A stretch of 64,000 nucleotides of DNA. Origin: Anaerolentibacter hominis (lineage in GTDB: Bacteria > Bacillota > Clostridia > Lachnospirales > Lachnospiraceae). The notes under the pieces were generated by a model. That model had not been told where the DNA came from. It worked only from the letters and a program-made list of their open reading frames with translations, and made no database searches. The stretch is from the NCBI RefSeq assembly GCF_032380675.1, contig NZ_JAWDIX010000001.1, positions 930,001 through 994,000 on the forward strand. The letters run 5' to 3'. Shown here one piece after another: positions 41,038 to 49,531 of this stretch (positions are counted from its first letter, which is position 1; every line of letters starts with the position of its first letter). The position numbers were made by a program, and so were the translations under genes.

Positions 41038-41090
41038 CGGACGAAGGAGCCAAATGGCTTTGCATGACCGGATCTGAGCCGGTGTCCGGG
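41038..41090 (+). ncRNA. Possible three-way-junction leader RNA
   Basis: CGGAC at the left pairs with GTCCG (41084-41088). Between them, AGCC-AAAT-GGCT and ACCGG-ATCTGAG-CCGGT form two further hairpins. The element ends 10 bases before the GGGAGGG site of the next gene. I recognise no riboswitch class; the layout could be chance. The rest of 40866-41111 holds no gene. Confidence 0.4.
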
Positions 41091-41111
41091 AAATAATGGG
41101 AGGGTAACAAT

Positions 41112-41708
41112 ATGGAAACACAGAAGTTTAAAAGAGTTGGATCTTCGTATCTGCTGATTCTATTTTTAATCGGCATTGTACTGCCGCTGACTATCGCCGT
41201 GGTGGTGTGTGCTTTTGCGGCGGAGATAAAAGTGGAGACAGTTTTGATGATGTTTGTATTCTTTGGGTTCTTTGTATGGATCATACTGCTTATGATGATT
41301 GCCTGGGGAAGCTTATCTTCACCTTTTGTAAAGCGCACCGCAAAGAGACTAAATGAATATCCATACCAGTTTAACAGCTCCTTTAAGAGCCGGGGCGGTA
41401 CGCTGTACATAGATGTAAATAAAGGGATGCTGGGCTTTATTTCGGCCTACAATCCGTTTGAGATTCAGATTTTCAGCGCATCCAGAATCGACAGGATCAA
41501 GACCATTGCTTCCACTATGACGGGAATTCGGTTTGTTTTTTATCTGGATGGCAAAAAGATCACAATGCCGACGTTGATTTCGAACCGTATGGTCAGTACC
41601 AAGTCGGGAATCGGGGCAGAGGCGGTAGAGAAGGCGGATCTTTACGTGAGCCTGCTGACCGAGGCAAAAAATAATGCGGACCGCAGTTCATACGGACTGC
41701 AAATGTAA
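41112..41708 (+). CDS. Membrane protein of unknown function with two N-terminal helices
   Basis: A 198-residue protein with two adjacent membrane helices (about 13-37 and 43-68) and a soluble C-terminal domain of about 130 residues. It reads SRGGTLYIDVNKGMLGFISAYNPFEIQIFSASRIDRIKTI, then VFYLDGKKITMPTLIS, which suggests a PH-like beta domain. No family is recognised. The ATG has GGGAGGG 8 bases upstream, preceded by a structured leader. A DUF3795 gene follows after 32 bases and may be in the same transcript. Confidence 0.62.
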   Translation: METQKFKRVGSSYLLILFLIGIVLPLTIAVVVCAFAAEIKVETVLMMFVFFGFFVWIILLMMIAWGSLSSPFVKRTAKRLNEYPYQFNSSFKSRGGTLYIDVNKGMLGFISAYNPFEIQIFSASRIDRIKTIASTMTGIRFVFYLDGKKITMPTLISNRMVSTKSGIGAEAVEKADLYVSLLTEAKNNADRSSYGLQM

Positions 41709-41740
41709 GACTACAAGCAGATAAAGGAGGAAGTTTAAGT

Positions 41741-42004
41741 ATGTTTGAATCCAGATGTGGTATTTGCTGCAGCCAGTGCACCGGGAAGGATGAGGTTCAC
41801 TGTGATGGCTGCCTGAATATGGAAGTTCCTTTCTGGGGAAGTGAATGTGCAGTGAAATCCTGCTGTGAGGAAAAGAAGCTGAACCACTGCGGGGAATGTG
41901 CTGACTTTCCCTGTGATATGCTGGCCACTATGGGTGTGGAGGAAGGATATGATCCGGAGCCGAAGCTTAAGCAGCTAAGGATCTGGGCATCGGAAAATAA
42001 TTAG
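41741..42004 (+). CDS. DUF3795 cysteine-rich protein, short form
   Basis: An 87-residue protein: MFESRCGICCSQCTGKDEVHCDGCLNM, FWGSECAVKSCCEEKKLNHCGECADFPCDML. It is the nearest relative of the 34967 gene, so the window holds a recent-looking short-form pair. The cysteine pattern implies a metal or Fe-S centre. AAAGGAGGAAG precedes the ATG. It lies 33 bases before an HNH endonuclease gene on the same strand, so it could belong to that unit. Confidence 0.82.
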   Translation: MFESRCGICCSQCTGKDEVHCDGCLNMEVPFWGSECAVKSCCEEKKLNHCGECADFPCDMLATMGVEEGYDPEPKLKQLRIWASENN

Positions 42005-42037
42005 CAAGAGGTGAAAGGCTGCAGGGAGGACAGGATT

Positions 42038-43165
42038 ATGGTCAGACTGCCGGAACGTTCGGGGCTAAATATTTCTTATTTGTCCCGCCTGTTTGACAAC
42101 ATGAGCGAGAGCTATAAGATATTCTGGTTTAAAGCTATCCTGGAAGAAATGGCGGCGGGCCGGGATGAAACCGCGCGGGAAGAAATATCGTTCGATACGT
42201 TGATCAATCATATGATTGCGGACGCCTGGTACATGGTAGAGGAATATCGGCTGAATCTGGGCCCCTCTGATACGCTGCTGGAGGCGGCAGTCAGCTGCGC
42301 CGGCAGGATCAGCGGTTTAAAATCCAGCGAAAAACGGGAAAAGATTCTGGCTTTCTTAGAAGAGTCCGAGGACAGTGAATTAAAGAAATATAAGCGCACC
42401 CTCTGCCAGCATGTGCCGTTCCGGCTTCAGGCCCCGTTTATGCCGGATTTCCGCGGCAATACCTGCTGGAAGGCAAGGCCTGAGGAACTGGCAAGGCGGA
42501 TCAATCAAAGAGATCAGCTGATTTATTATTTTGTGGGCATTTCAGGTCTGGACAGCCGGATTCGGGTGCAGAAGGACTGGGCTTCCTATATGAGAAAAAA
42601 TCAGGAAATCCTGTCAGGCTGGATTCAATATAATTTGATTCTTTATCTCCAACGGCGCAACCCTAGTGTCCCAGGTATCTCCAGCAAGTTAAGGCCGCCT
42701 GCGGAGCGGAAGCTGGAAAGGGTAAAGCGGTACTGGAAGACAATTGTTGACCTGGAACCGGTTCATGATATCTATTCCGGGCAAATCCTGACGGAAGAAG
42801 CGGTGTCTATTGACCATTTTGTCCCCTGGTCTTACGTGGCCCATGATGAATTGTGGAATCTGACACCGACCATCCGAAGTGTCAACAGCAGCAAAAGCAA
42901 TGCCCTGCCGGACTGGGAACGCTATTTTGTCCCACTGTGTCATTCAGAATATCAGGCCTACCGGCTGAACTGGAAGTATGAATCAGTACATAAGCTCTTT
43001 GAGAGCTGCAAACGAGAACATGTCAACAGCGGGGAGGCCGAGATGAAGCTTTACCGGGAAGGACTCTGTGAAAAGGAATTCTCCGATAATCTCCGTACTA
43101 TTTTGCTGCCGGTTTATCAGGCCGCAAAAAATCAGGGCTTTGCGGATTGGAGATACCATGGATAA
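42038..43165 (+). CDS. HNH endonuclease domain protein
   Basis: A 375-residue protein with a long helical N-terminal part (about 1-240, YLSRLFDNMSESYKIFWFKAILE...) and a C-terminal HNH-type nuclease: DIYSGQILTEEAVSIDHFVPWSYVAHDELWNLTPTIRSVNSSKSN. The H-F-x-P-W-S, N-L-x-P and N-x-x-K-S-N elements are the three HNH blocks. The first Cys pair seen in many HNH enzymes is replaced by YSG, so zinc binding is doubtful. The start is ATG 42038 with GGGAGG 8 bases upstream. It overlaps a methyltransferase gene by 8 bases. A defence or restriction role is inferred from this pairing and the CRISPR locus next door. Confidence 0.8.
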   Translation: MVRLPERSGLNISYLSRLFDNMSESYKIFWFKAILEEMAAGRDETAREEISFDTLINHMIADAWYMVEEYRLNLGPSDTLLEAAVSCAGRISGLKSSEKREKILAFLEESEDSELKKYKRTLCQHVPFRLQAPFMPDFRGNTCWKARPEELARRINQRDQLIYYFVGISGLDSRIRVQKDWASYMRKNQEILSGWIQYNLILYLQRRNPSVPGISSKLRPPAERKLERVKRYWKTIVDLEPVHDIYSGQILTEEAVSIDHFVPWSYVAHDELWNLTPTIRSVNSSKSNALPDWERYFVPLCHSEYQAYRLNWKYESVHKLFESCKREHVNSGEAEMKLYREGLCEKEFSDNLRTILLPVYQAAKNQGFADWRYHG

Positions 43166-43763
43166 TCCGGTACAAAAAACACTTAACTATTACAATAAAT
43201 ATGCACAAGGCTATGCCCGCTCCACCCGGACGGCAGATGTATCAAGCCTGTATGAACCATTTGAGAGCCGGATCAAGCCGGGAGCCCATATTTTAGACTT
43301 GGGCTGCGGTTCCGGAAGGGACAGCCGCTACTTTGAAGGCAGAGGTTTCCGTGTCACAGCGGCGGACGGTTCACCGGAAATGTGCCGAATCGCGGGCAAA
43401 CTGCTTGGGAGAGAAGTCCGCTGTATGCGATTTGAAGAACTGGAGGATATTGAGGAATACGATGGCGTCTGGGCCTGTGCTTCCCTGCTGCATGTGGAGC
43501 GGGAAGCCCTACCGGAAATACTAAGAAGAATTGCGACGGCGCTCAAACCGCATGGAATTCTGTACGCTTCCTTTAAATATGGAACAGGCGAGGCAGAGCA
43601 GGAGGGGAGAGTTTTCCAGCATTATACAGAAGATGATCTGCCAGGTTTATTCTGTCCGGAAAATGGATTTTGCAGGCTGGAGTGGAAGCTGACCGCTGAT
43701 GTAAGGCCGGAGAGAAAGGCGCGGTGGCTGAATATTGTGGCGGAGAGAGTGGATAAAATTTAA
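43158..43763 (+). CDS. Class I SAM-dependent methyltransferase
   Basis: A 201-residue Rossmann methyltransferase: NYYNKYAQGYARSTRTADV at the start, HILDLGCGSGRDSRYFEGRGF (motif I), VTAADGSPEMCRIA (motif II), YDGVWACASLLHV, and LKPHGILYASFKYG. No DNA-methylase N/D-P-P-Y/F motif is seen, so a small-molecule or TehB-like substrate is more likely than DNA. The start lies inside the HNH gene (8-base overlap), so the products are made together. A strong terminator follows. Confidence 0.88.
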   Translation: MDNPVQKTLNYYNKYAQGYARSTRTADVSSLYEPFESRIKPGAHILDLGCGSGRDSRYFEGRGFRVTAADGSPEMCRIAGKLLGREVRCMRFEELEDIEEYDGVWACASLLHVEREALPEILRRIATALKPHGILYASFKYGTGEAEQEGRVFQHYTEDDLPGLFCPENGFCRLEWKLTADVRPERKARWLNIVAERVDKI

Positions 43764-43782
43764 TATTGCTTAGAATTCCTGA

Positions 43783-43816
43783 AGAGATGCCGATAAAACC
43801 GGTGTCTCTTTTTTTT
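43783..43816 (+). terminator. Terminator before the cas operon
   Basis: AGAGATGCCG (43783-43792) pairs with CGGTGTCTCT (43800-43809), followed by eight Ts. The remaining 43817-44030 is very AT-rich and probably holds the cas promoter (TATAAT at 43940-43945), but no clear -35 box is visible. Confidence 0.9.
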
Positions 43817-44030
43817 GATTTGTCTGAGTATTTGTGTCATGACTCTGCTGAATTTTGTCGAATACATTTTGAATTGTGCAAAATATACTAAAAACAAAAA
43901 AATATTTGCCAATATCTGTTATTATATGACAAAATATATTATAATATTTAAAACTACCTAAAGCATCTTTGGTGCTACACTCGCACCCTAATCTATACAA
44001 CAAATCATTTTACAGGAGAAACTATTTCAT

Positions 44031-46178
44031 ATGCAGGAAAAATATTTGGCTCATATCAGTGAGGATGGAAAAGAGCAGCTTCTAATTGACCATTTGAAGG
44101 AAACAGCAGGTCTGGCGGAGAGCTTTGCGGAGGATTTTAACTGTGGCGCCTGGGGTTACGGGAGCGGTTTATTACATGATATAGGTAAATATACAAGTGG
44201 ATTTCAGGATCGTCTTCATGGCAGTCCAAAACGAGTGGATCATTCCACTGCAGGCTGCCTGGAATTGAATAAATCAGGAAATTTGATGGCTGCGTACTGT
44301 GTGGCCGGACATCATGCCGGCCTTTCCGACGGTGGAAGTGAGACCGATACGGCCGATTCGCCTACCTTATGCGGCAGGCTAAAGAAACCGGTGGAAGACT
44401 ATCGGATTTATCAGACAGAGGTAGAGATTCCTCATTTTCCTGTTCCGCCCTTGAAAGCAATAGGAAAAGGTGGTTTCAGTGTCTCTTTTTTCATACGAAT
44501 GATCTATTCCTGTCTGGTAGATGCGGATTTTCTGAATACGGAACAGTTTATGTCAAACGGAATGATAAAAAGATCTATATTTGATTCGATGGAAACACTC
44601 TTTGCCAGATTACAGGTAAAAATAGAACCTTGGCTGAAAAATACGGATATAAATTCAGTGAACGGCAGGCGTTCTGAAATTTTGCGAAGCTGTCTGGAGA
44701 TGGGAGCGGGGGATCAGGGACTTTATAGTTTAACGGTCCCTACCGGCGGGGGAAAGACGATATCTTCCATGGCTTTTGCACTGGCTCACGCGGTACGCCA
44801 TGGGTTGAATAGAATTATTTATGTGATTCCGTACACAAGTATTATTGAGCAAAATGCAAAGGTGTTTAGTGATTGGCTTGGGGAACAGAATGTACTGGAA
44901 AATCATAGTAACGTGGAATACAGCGGTGAGGAAGAACTGAACCTGAAACAGCTGGCAGCAGAAAACTGGGACAAGCCTGTGGTTGTGACTACCAATGTTC
45001 AGTTCTTTGAGTCACTGTTTGCAAATAAATCTTCTAAATGCCGTAAATTACATAATATATCAAAAAGTGTCATCATATTTGATGAAGCTCAGATGCTTCC
45101 TGCGGAATATTTAAAGCCATGTGTGAGAGCAATTGCAGAACTGGTATGTAATTATAAAAGTACAGCAGTCATATGCACGGCGACCCAGCCTTCGCTTCAG
45201 AAGTTATTTCCGAAAGAAATAACGTGCAGAGAAATCTGTCCCAGAGTAGAAGAGCAGTACCAGTTTTTTAAACGGACGGTGTTAAAAAATTTTGGACAGC
45301 TTGACCAGGAAGAATTGTTAACGATACTGGAAAAACAGGAGCAGTCGCTCTGCATCCTGAACAGCCGGAAGCGGGTGCGTGCCCTGTATGATGTCCTGAA
45401 AGAGAGAAGAACCGGTGTGTTTCATCTGTCCACCCTTATGTATCCAAAACATAGACGAAGGGTATTAAAGCAGATCAGAGACTGCCTTGATAACCATAAA
45501 CCCTGTCTGGTGATTGCCACGTCCCTGGTGGAAGCCGGCGTTGATCTGGACTTCCCCGCCGTATTCCGGGAGCTGGCAGGAATCGATTCAGTGATACAGG
45601 CGGCCGGAAGATGCAATCGAGAAGGCAGAGGAAAAGCCGAAGATTGTATCACCTATCTGTTTACCATGGAGGAGGGTGGGACAATCCGTCTGCCTTCCGC
45701 GCTGAAACAACCTATTGGGGTATCCGGTCAGATACTAAGGGATTACGAAGATGTATCATCTCTGGAGGCAATTAAGGATTATTTTGACCGTCTCCATGAT
45801 TTAAAAGGAGACAGTCTGGATAGAAAACGGATCATAGATGCATTTGAACAGGCTTCATTAAAAAGCTTTCCTTTCCGTCGGATTGGGGAGGAGTTTCATT
45901 TAATTGAATCGAATACCAGAACGGTTCTGATCGAAAAGGAGGAGACAGCGGCAGAGATTATCAGACAGTTGCGGCTGGGCCTGCGGTCAAGAGAATTAGT
46001 CCGGAAGGCAGGACAGTACAGTGTGAACGTATATGAGCAGGATTATGAAAATTTAAGGGCGGCCGGAATGCTGGAGGAATTGGATGAAGAAGTTACTCTT
46101 CTTCGGAATTTAGATGATTATTCAGAAGAAGCAGGATTAAAAATAGAGGTTAACAGGGGGGATGCCGTATTTTTCTAA
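44031..46178 (+). CDS. cas3: CRISPR-associated helicase/nuclease Cas3 (type I-C)
   Basis: A 715-residue Cas3. The N-terminal HD nuclease has LLHDIGKYTSGFQDRL (H49, D50) and the downstream HHAGLSDGG pair. The SF2 helicase has VPTGGGKTISSMAFALAH (about residue 240), a DEAQ box (about 351, IIFDEAQMLP) instead of the more usual DEAH, the CTATQPSL motif, and SLVEAGVDLDFPAVFRE with QAAGRCNREGR. It is recruited by Cascade to nick and degrade target DNA. All catalytic residues visible are intact. The start ATG 44031 has AGGAG 12 bases upstream. First gene of the cas operon. Confidence 0.96.
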   Translation: MQEKYLAHISEDGKEQLLIDHLKETAGLAESFAEDFNCGAWGYGSGLLHDIGKYTSGFQDRLHGSPKRVDHSTAGCLELNKSGNLMAAYCVAGHHAGLSDGGSETDTADSPTLCGRLKKPVEDYRIYQTEVEIPHFPVPPLKAIGKGGFSVSFFIRMIYSCLVDADFLNTEQFMSNGMIKRSIFDSMETLFARLQVKIEPWLKNTDINSVNGRRSEILRSCLEMGAGDQGLYSLTVPTGGGKTISSMAFALAHAVRHGLNRIIYVIPYTSIIEQNAKVFSDWLGEQNVLENHSNVEYSGEEELNLKQLAAENWDKPVVVTTNVQFFESLFANKSSKCRKLHNISKSVIIFDEAQMLPAEYLKPCVRAIAELVCNYKSTAVICTATQPSLQKLFPKEITCREICPRVEEQYQFFKRTVLKNFGQLDQEELLTILEKQEQSLCILNSRKRVRALYDVLKERRTGVFHLSTLMYPKHRRRVLKQIRDCLDNHKPCLVIATSLVEAGVDLDFPAVFRELAGIDSVIQAAGRCNREGRGKAEDCITYLFTMEEGGTIRLPSALKQPIGVSGQILRDYEDVSSLEAIKDYFDRLHDLKGDSLDRKRIIDAFEQASLKSFPFRRIGEEFHLIESNTRTVLIEKEETAAEIIRQLRLGLRSRELVRKAGQYSVNVYEQDYENLRAAGMLEELDEEVTLLRNLDDYSEEAGLKIEVNRGDAVFF

Positions 46179-46204
46179 ACAGAAACAGGAAGGAGTGAAT
46201 GACA

Positions 46205-46864
46205 TTGAGTCAGGGAGTTAAGGTCAGGGTGTGGGGCGGTATGGCGCTTTTTACCCGGCCGGAAATGAAGGTAGAACGCTGCAGCTATGATGTGATGACG
46301 CCGTCCGCCGCCCGGGGCATTCTGGAAGCGGTTTATTGGCACCCGGGAATGAGATGGGTGATTGACAAAATATATGTGTGCAGGCCGATTCATTTTACCA
46401 GTGTCCGTAGAAATGAGTTGAAAAATAAAATACTGGGAAGCAATGTTCTTCGTGTTATGAATGGGAATAAAAAGGAATTATATCAGTGCGGCAAGGAGGA
46501 AATTGTGCAGAGGGCTTCGCTGGTTCTGCAGGACGTGGAGTATGTGATAGAAGCCCATTTTGAGATGACGGAGCAAGCTAACGCCAGCGATAATCCAGGA
46601 AAATTTAAGGATATTATCGTGCGGAGGCTGAGAAGAGGAGAGTGCTATCACAATCCCTATTTTGGTTGCAGAGAGTTTCCTGCCAGTTTTGCAATGTGCG
46701 AGGAGAAAGAAATCGAAACCGCCTATCCGGGAGAGGAGAAGGATCTGGGCTACATGCTGTACGACCTTGATTATTCTGATCCGGAAGATATTCAGCCGAA
46801 GTTCTTTCGGGCTGTCCTTCGCGGCGGGGTGATGGATGTCCGGAATTGTGAGGTGATCCGATGA
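46205..46864 (+). CDS. cas5c: Cas5c, crRNA-processing Cascade subunit (type I-C)
   Basis: A 219-residue Cas5c: GVKVRVWGGMALFTRPEMKVERCSYDVMTPSAARGILEAVYW. In I-C systems, which lack Cas6, Cas5c cuts the pre-crRNA and caps its 5' handle. I place the start at TTG 46205 (product MSQGVKVRVWGG), since AGGAG ends 9 bases upstream; the ATG at 46199 is only 3 bases from that site. A later block has RRLRRGECYHNPYFGCREFPASF. The stop overlaps the cas8c start (ATGA). Confidence 0.94.
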   Translation: MSQGVKVRVWGGMALFTRPEMKVERCSYDVMTPSAARGILEAVYWHPGMRWVIDKIYVCRPIHFTSVRRNELKNKILGSNVLRVMNGNKKELYQCGKEEIVQRASLVLQDVEYVIEAHFEMTEQANASDNPGKFKDIIVRRLRRGECYHNPYFGCREFPASFAMCEEKEIETAYPGEEKDLGYMLYDLDYSDPEDIQPKFFRAVLRGGVMDVRNCEVIR

Positions 46865-48657
46865 TTCTGCAGGCATTAGTGAGGTACTACGAAACATTAG
46901 TAAATCTGGGTAAGGTGACTGGAGAAGGATGGTGTCGGGCGAAGACATCCTATGCGCTGGATATTGGACTTGATGGAACGTTATATCAGATTATTTCCTT
47001 AAAAATTCCGGAGGAGCGGGGTAAGAAAACAGTGGAGGTGCCCCAGCTGCTCGTGGTACCCCAGCAGGCTTCTAGGGCAGCAGGAGTTTCTTCTAATTTT
47101 CTCTGCGACAATTCCAAGTATCTATTAGGGATTGACGGAGAAGGAGAATTTAAAATTCATGAGAAAAGGTTTCAGGGAGCAAAAGAAAAGCATCTGGAAA
47201 TATTAAAAGAGACTGGGAGTGAGGCGGCTATGGCTGTCCGAGCTTTCTTTGAAAGCTGGAATCCGGAGACAGCCGCCGCCCATCCCGCGATTGCCCCGTT
47301 TTTAGAAGAGATAGGGGCAGCTCCTAACCTTGTGTTCCGGTATAAGGACAGTTATGTCCATACAGACCCGGAAATAAAAGCTGCCTGGGAGAGCTATCGG
47401 ACCAGGACAGAAGAAGGGGAGTTTGGCATCTGCATGGTGACCGGAGCCAAGAAACAGATCGCCAGAACACATGGCCTGATCAGAGGAGTACAGGGAGCAC
47501 AACCAAGCGGCGCTGCGATAGTTTCTTTTAATTCGCCGGCATTCTGTTCTTATGGAAAGGAGCAGAATTATAATGCGCCGGTTGGAAATGAAGCGGTCAA
47601 CGCCTATACGGCAGCGCTAAATTATATGTTAGCGGAACGGCAGCATGTCTGCCAACTTGGAGATACGACTGTCGTTTACTGGGCGGAGAGTGGCGAAGAA
47701 ACCTATCAGATGACCTTCGAGTCAGCTATGATGCCGTCGCAGGAGCAATCTGCCCAGGAACGGCTGGACGGAATATTTCAGAGTCTTGCGTCAGGAAAAG
47801 CTGTAGACCTAACGGGTATTTCTTTCTCGGAAAAATTCTATGTACTTGGCCTGGCGCCCAACGCGGCCAGGCTGGCGGTGAATTTTTTCTATCAGGATAA
47901 CTTTGGCAACATCCTGAGACATGTAAAGGAACATTATGACCGGATGGAGATTATACGTCCTTCCGTTGATGGTTCAAAATATCTTGGCGTCTGGAGAATG
48001 CTGCAGGAGACAGTCAATAAAAAATCCAGGGAGAAAAAGCCTTTGCCAAATCTGGGAGGCGTTGTTTTCCGGGCAATCCTGTCCGGCGACCGGTATCCCA
48101 GCGCCTTATATCAGTCTGTAATGGGAAGAATCCGAGCGGAACAGGATGACAAGGACAATCACATTTACAAGATTACGAAAGGCAGAGCGGCAATCATAAA
48201 GGCTTATCTGCTTCGGAATTTTGAAGAATATACGAAAGAGGAGGGGATTACCGTGGCCTTAAATGAAGAGAGTAATAATATTCCCTATACACTGGGACGA
48301 ACATTCGCGGTGTTGGAATCCATTCAGCAGGATGCAAATCCTGGAATCAATGCCACGATCAAGGACAGGTATTTTAATTCGGCCTGTGCAACGCCGGCAT
48401 CCATTTTCCCTATATTATTTAAATTGAAAAACAGCCACATCCGGAAAATAGACAGTCCAAAACTGCAGGTCTGGTATGAGAAGCTGCTGCAGAATATTCT
48501 GGAGAAACTTTCTCTCGAAAATGGCGAAACTCTTGCATATCCGAGGCGGCTGACGCTGGAGGAGCAGGGAATGTTTGTGCTGGGATATTATCATCAGATG
48601 CAGAAAAAATACGAGAAAAAGGTCAAGGAGGAGACAAGCGATGTCAGAGCCGATTAA
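46861..48657 (+). CDS. cas8c: Cas8c, large Cascade subunit (type I-C)
   Basis: A 598-residue Cas8c (Csd1). It opens MILQALVRYYETLVNLGKV, typical of the family, and contains GICMVTGAKKQIARTHGLIRGVQGAQPSGAAIVSFNSPAFCSYGKEQ and YWAESGEE. It recognises the PAM and helps place Cas3. The 3' end (from codon 465) also encodes the small subunit Cas11c from an internal start. It overlaps cas5c by 4 bases and cas7 by 17 bases, so the operon is fully coupled. Confidence 0.95.
   Translation: MILQALVRYYETLVNLGKVTGEGWCRAKTSYALDIGLDGTLYQIISLKIPEERGKKTVEVPQLLVVPQQASRAAGVSSNFLCDNSKYLLGIDGEGEFKIHEKRFQGAKEKHLEILKETGSEAAMAVRAFFESWNPETAAAHPAIAPFLEEIGAAPNLVFRYKDSYVHTDPEIKAAWESYRTRTEEGEFGICMVTGAKKQIARTHGLIRGVQGAQPSGAAIVSFNSPAFCSYGKEQNYNAPVGNEAVNAYTAALNYMLAERQHVCQLGDTTVVYWAESGEETYQMTFESAMMPSQEQSAQERLDGIFQSLASGKAVDLTGISFSEKFYVLGLAPNAARLAVNFFYQDNFGNILRHVKEHYDRMEIIRPSVDGSKYLGVWRMLQETVNKKSREKKPLPNLGGVVFRAILSGDRYPSALYQSVMGRIRAEQDDKDNHIYKITKGRAAIIKAYLLRNFEEYTKEEGITVALNEESNNIPYTLGRTFAVLESIQQDANPGINATIKDRYFNSACATPASIFPILFKLKNSHIRKIDSPKLQVWYEKLLQNILEKLSLENGETLAYPRRLTLEEQGMFVLGYYHQMQKKYEKKVKEETSDVRAD
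48253..48657 (+). CDS. cas11c: Cas11c, small subunit from an internal start within cas8c
   Basis: A GTG codon at 48253, in frame with cas8c (codon 465), is preceded by GAGGAGGGG (48238-48246) at a 6-base spacing, an unusually good ribosome binding site inside a gene. Translation gives 134 residues starting MALNEESNNIPYTLGRTF, ending at the cas8c stop. Independent translation of Cas11c from the cas8c 3' end is established for type I-C, and the start position and length here agree. The product lines the belly of Cascade. It was not visible as a separate frame. Confidence 0.75.
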   Translation: MALNEESNNIPYTLGRTFAVLESIQQDANPGINATIKDRYFNSACATPASIFPILFKLKNSHIRKIDSPKLQVWYEKLLQNILEKLSLENGETLAYPRRLTLEEQGMFVLGYYHQMQKKYEKKVKEETSDVRAD

Positions 48658-49531
48658 AAACAGATACGAGTTTATTATTTTATTTGACGTGGAAAATGGA
48701 AATCCCAATGGCGACCCGGATGCGGGAAACCTTCCCAGAATTGATCCGGAAAGTGGGTACGGGCTGGTAACAGATGTCTGCCTAAAGAGAAAAATAAGGA
48801 ACTATGTGGAAACGGTAAAGGATGAGGAGCCGGGATACAAAATCTATATAAAAGAAGATGTTCCCCTAAACCGCAGCGACAATACCGCATACGAAGCATT
48901 TGGCCTGACTGATAAAACGGCAAAAGAAGCCAAGAAAAGTGACCCGGATATTGACCGGAAAATTCGTGACTTTATGTGCCGTAATTTCTTTGATATCCGT
49001 ACCTTTGGGGCGGTCATGACTACTTTTGTCAAAGCTGCGTTAAACTGCGGGCAGGTAAGAGGACCGGTTCAGCTGGGATTTGCCAGAAGTATCGATCCGA
49101 TTATCAGCCAGGAAGTTACAATTACCCGTGTAGCCATCACAACAGAAAAGGACGCGGCAAATAAAAGTACAGAAATGGGACGCAAAAATATTGTGCCTTA
49201 TGCCCTTTATCGGGCAGAAGGATTTATCTCCGCAAATCTGGCAAGAAAAGTCACCGGTTTTTCCGAAGAGGACCTGGAGCTTCTTTGGAATGCGATTATC
49301 AACATGTTTGAGATCGACCATTCCGCTGCAAGAGGAAAAATGTCTGTGCGGGAATTGATCGTATTTAAGCATAGCAAAGAATTAGGAGATTGTCCTGCCT
49401 ATAAATTATTTGACTCTGTGGAAGTAAAAAAGAAAGAGAATGTGGTATACCCGAGAAAATATACGGATTACTCCATCTCTATCCATGAAGACGAGATTCC
49501 TGAATCAGTAGAGGTATTAAGAAAGATATGA
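48641..49531 (+). CDS. cas7c: Cas7c, Cascade backbone subunit (type I-C)
   Basis: A 296-residue Cas7/Csd2: KNRYEFIILFDVENGNPNGDPDAGNLPRIDPE at the start, CLKRKIRNYVE, FDIRTFGAVMTT, GQVRGPVQLGFARSIDPI and a C-terminal EIDHSAARGKMSVRELIVF. Six or seven copies coat the crRNA spacer in Cascade. The ATG at 48641 overlaps the cas8c stop by 17 bases. The stop overlaps the cas4 start. Confidence 0.96.
   Translation: MSEPIKNRYEFIILFDVENGNPNGDPDAGNLPRIDPESGYGLVTDVCLKRKIRNYVETVKDEEPGYKIYIKEDVPLNRSDNTAYEAFGLTDKTAKEAKKSDPDIDRKIRDFMCRNFFDIRTFGAVMTTFVKAALNCGQVRGPVQLGFARSIDPIISQEVTITRVAITTEKDAANKSTEMGRKNIVPYALYRAEGFISANLARKVTGFSEEDLELLWNAIINMFEIDHSAARGKMSVRELIVFKHSKELGDCPAYKLFDSVEVKKKENVVYPRKYTDYSISIHEDEIPESVEVLRKI

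Noticed and set aside
43158..43763. Classical restriction-modification DNA methylase
   Set aside because: It has the Rossmann motifs but no N/D-P-P-Y/F motif or PCQ motif, so DNA methylation is unlikely.
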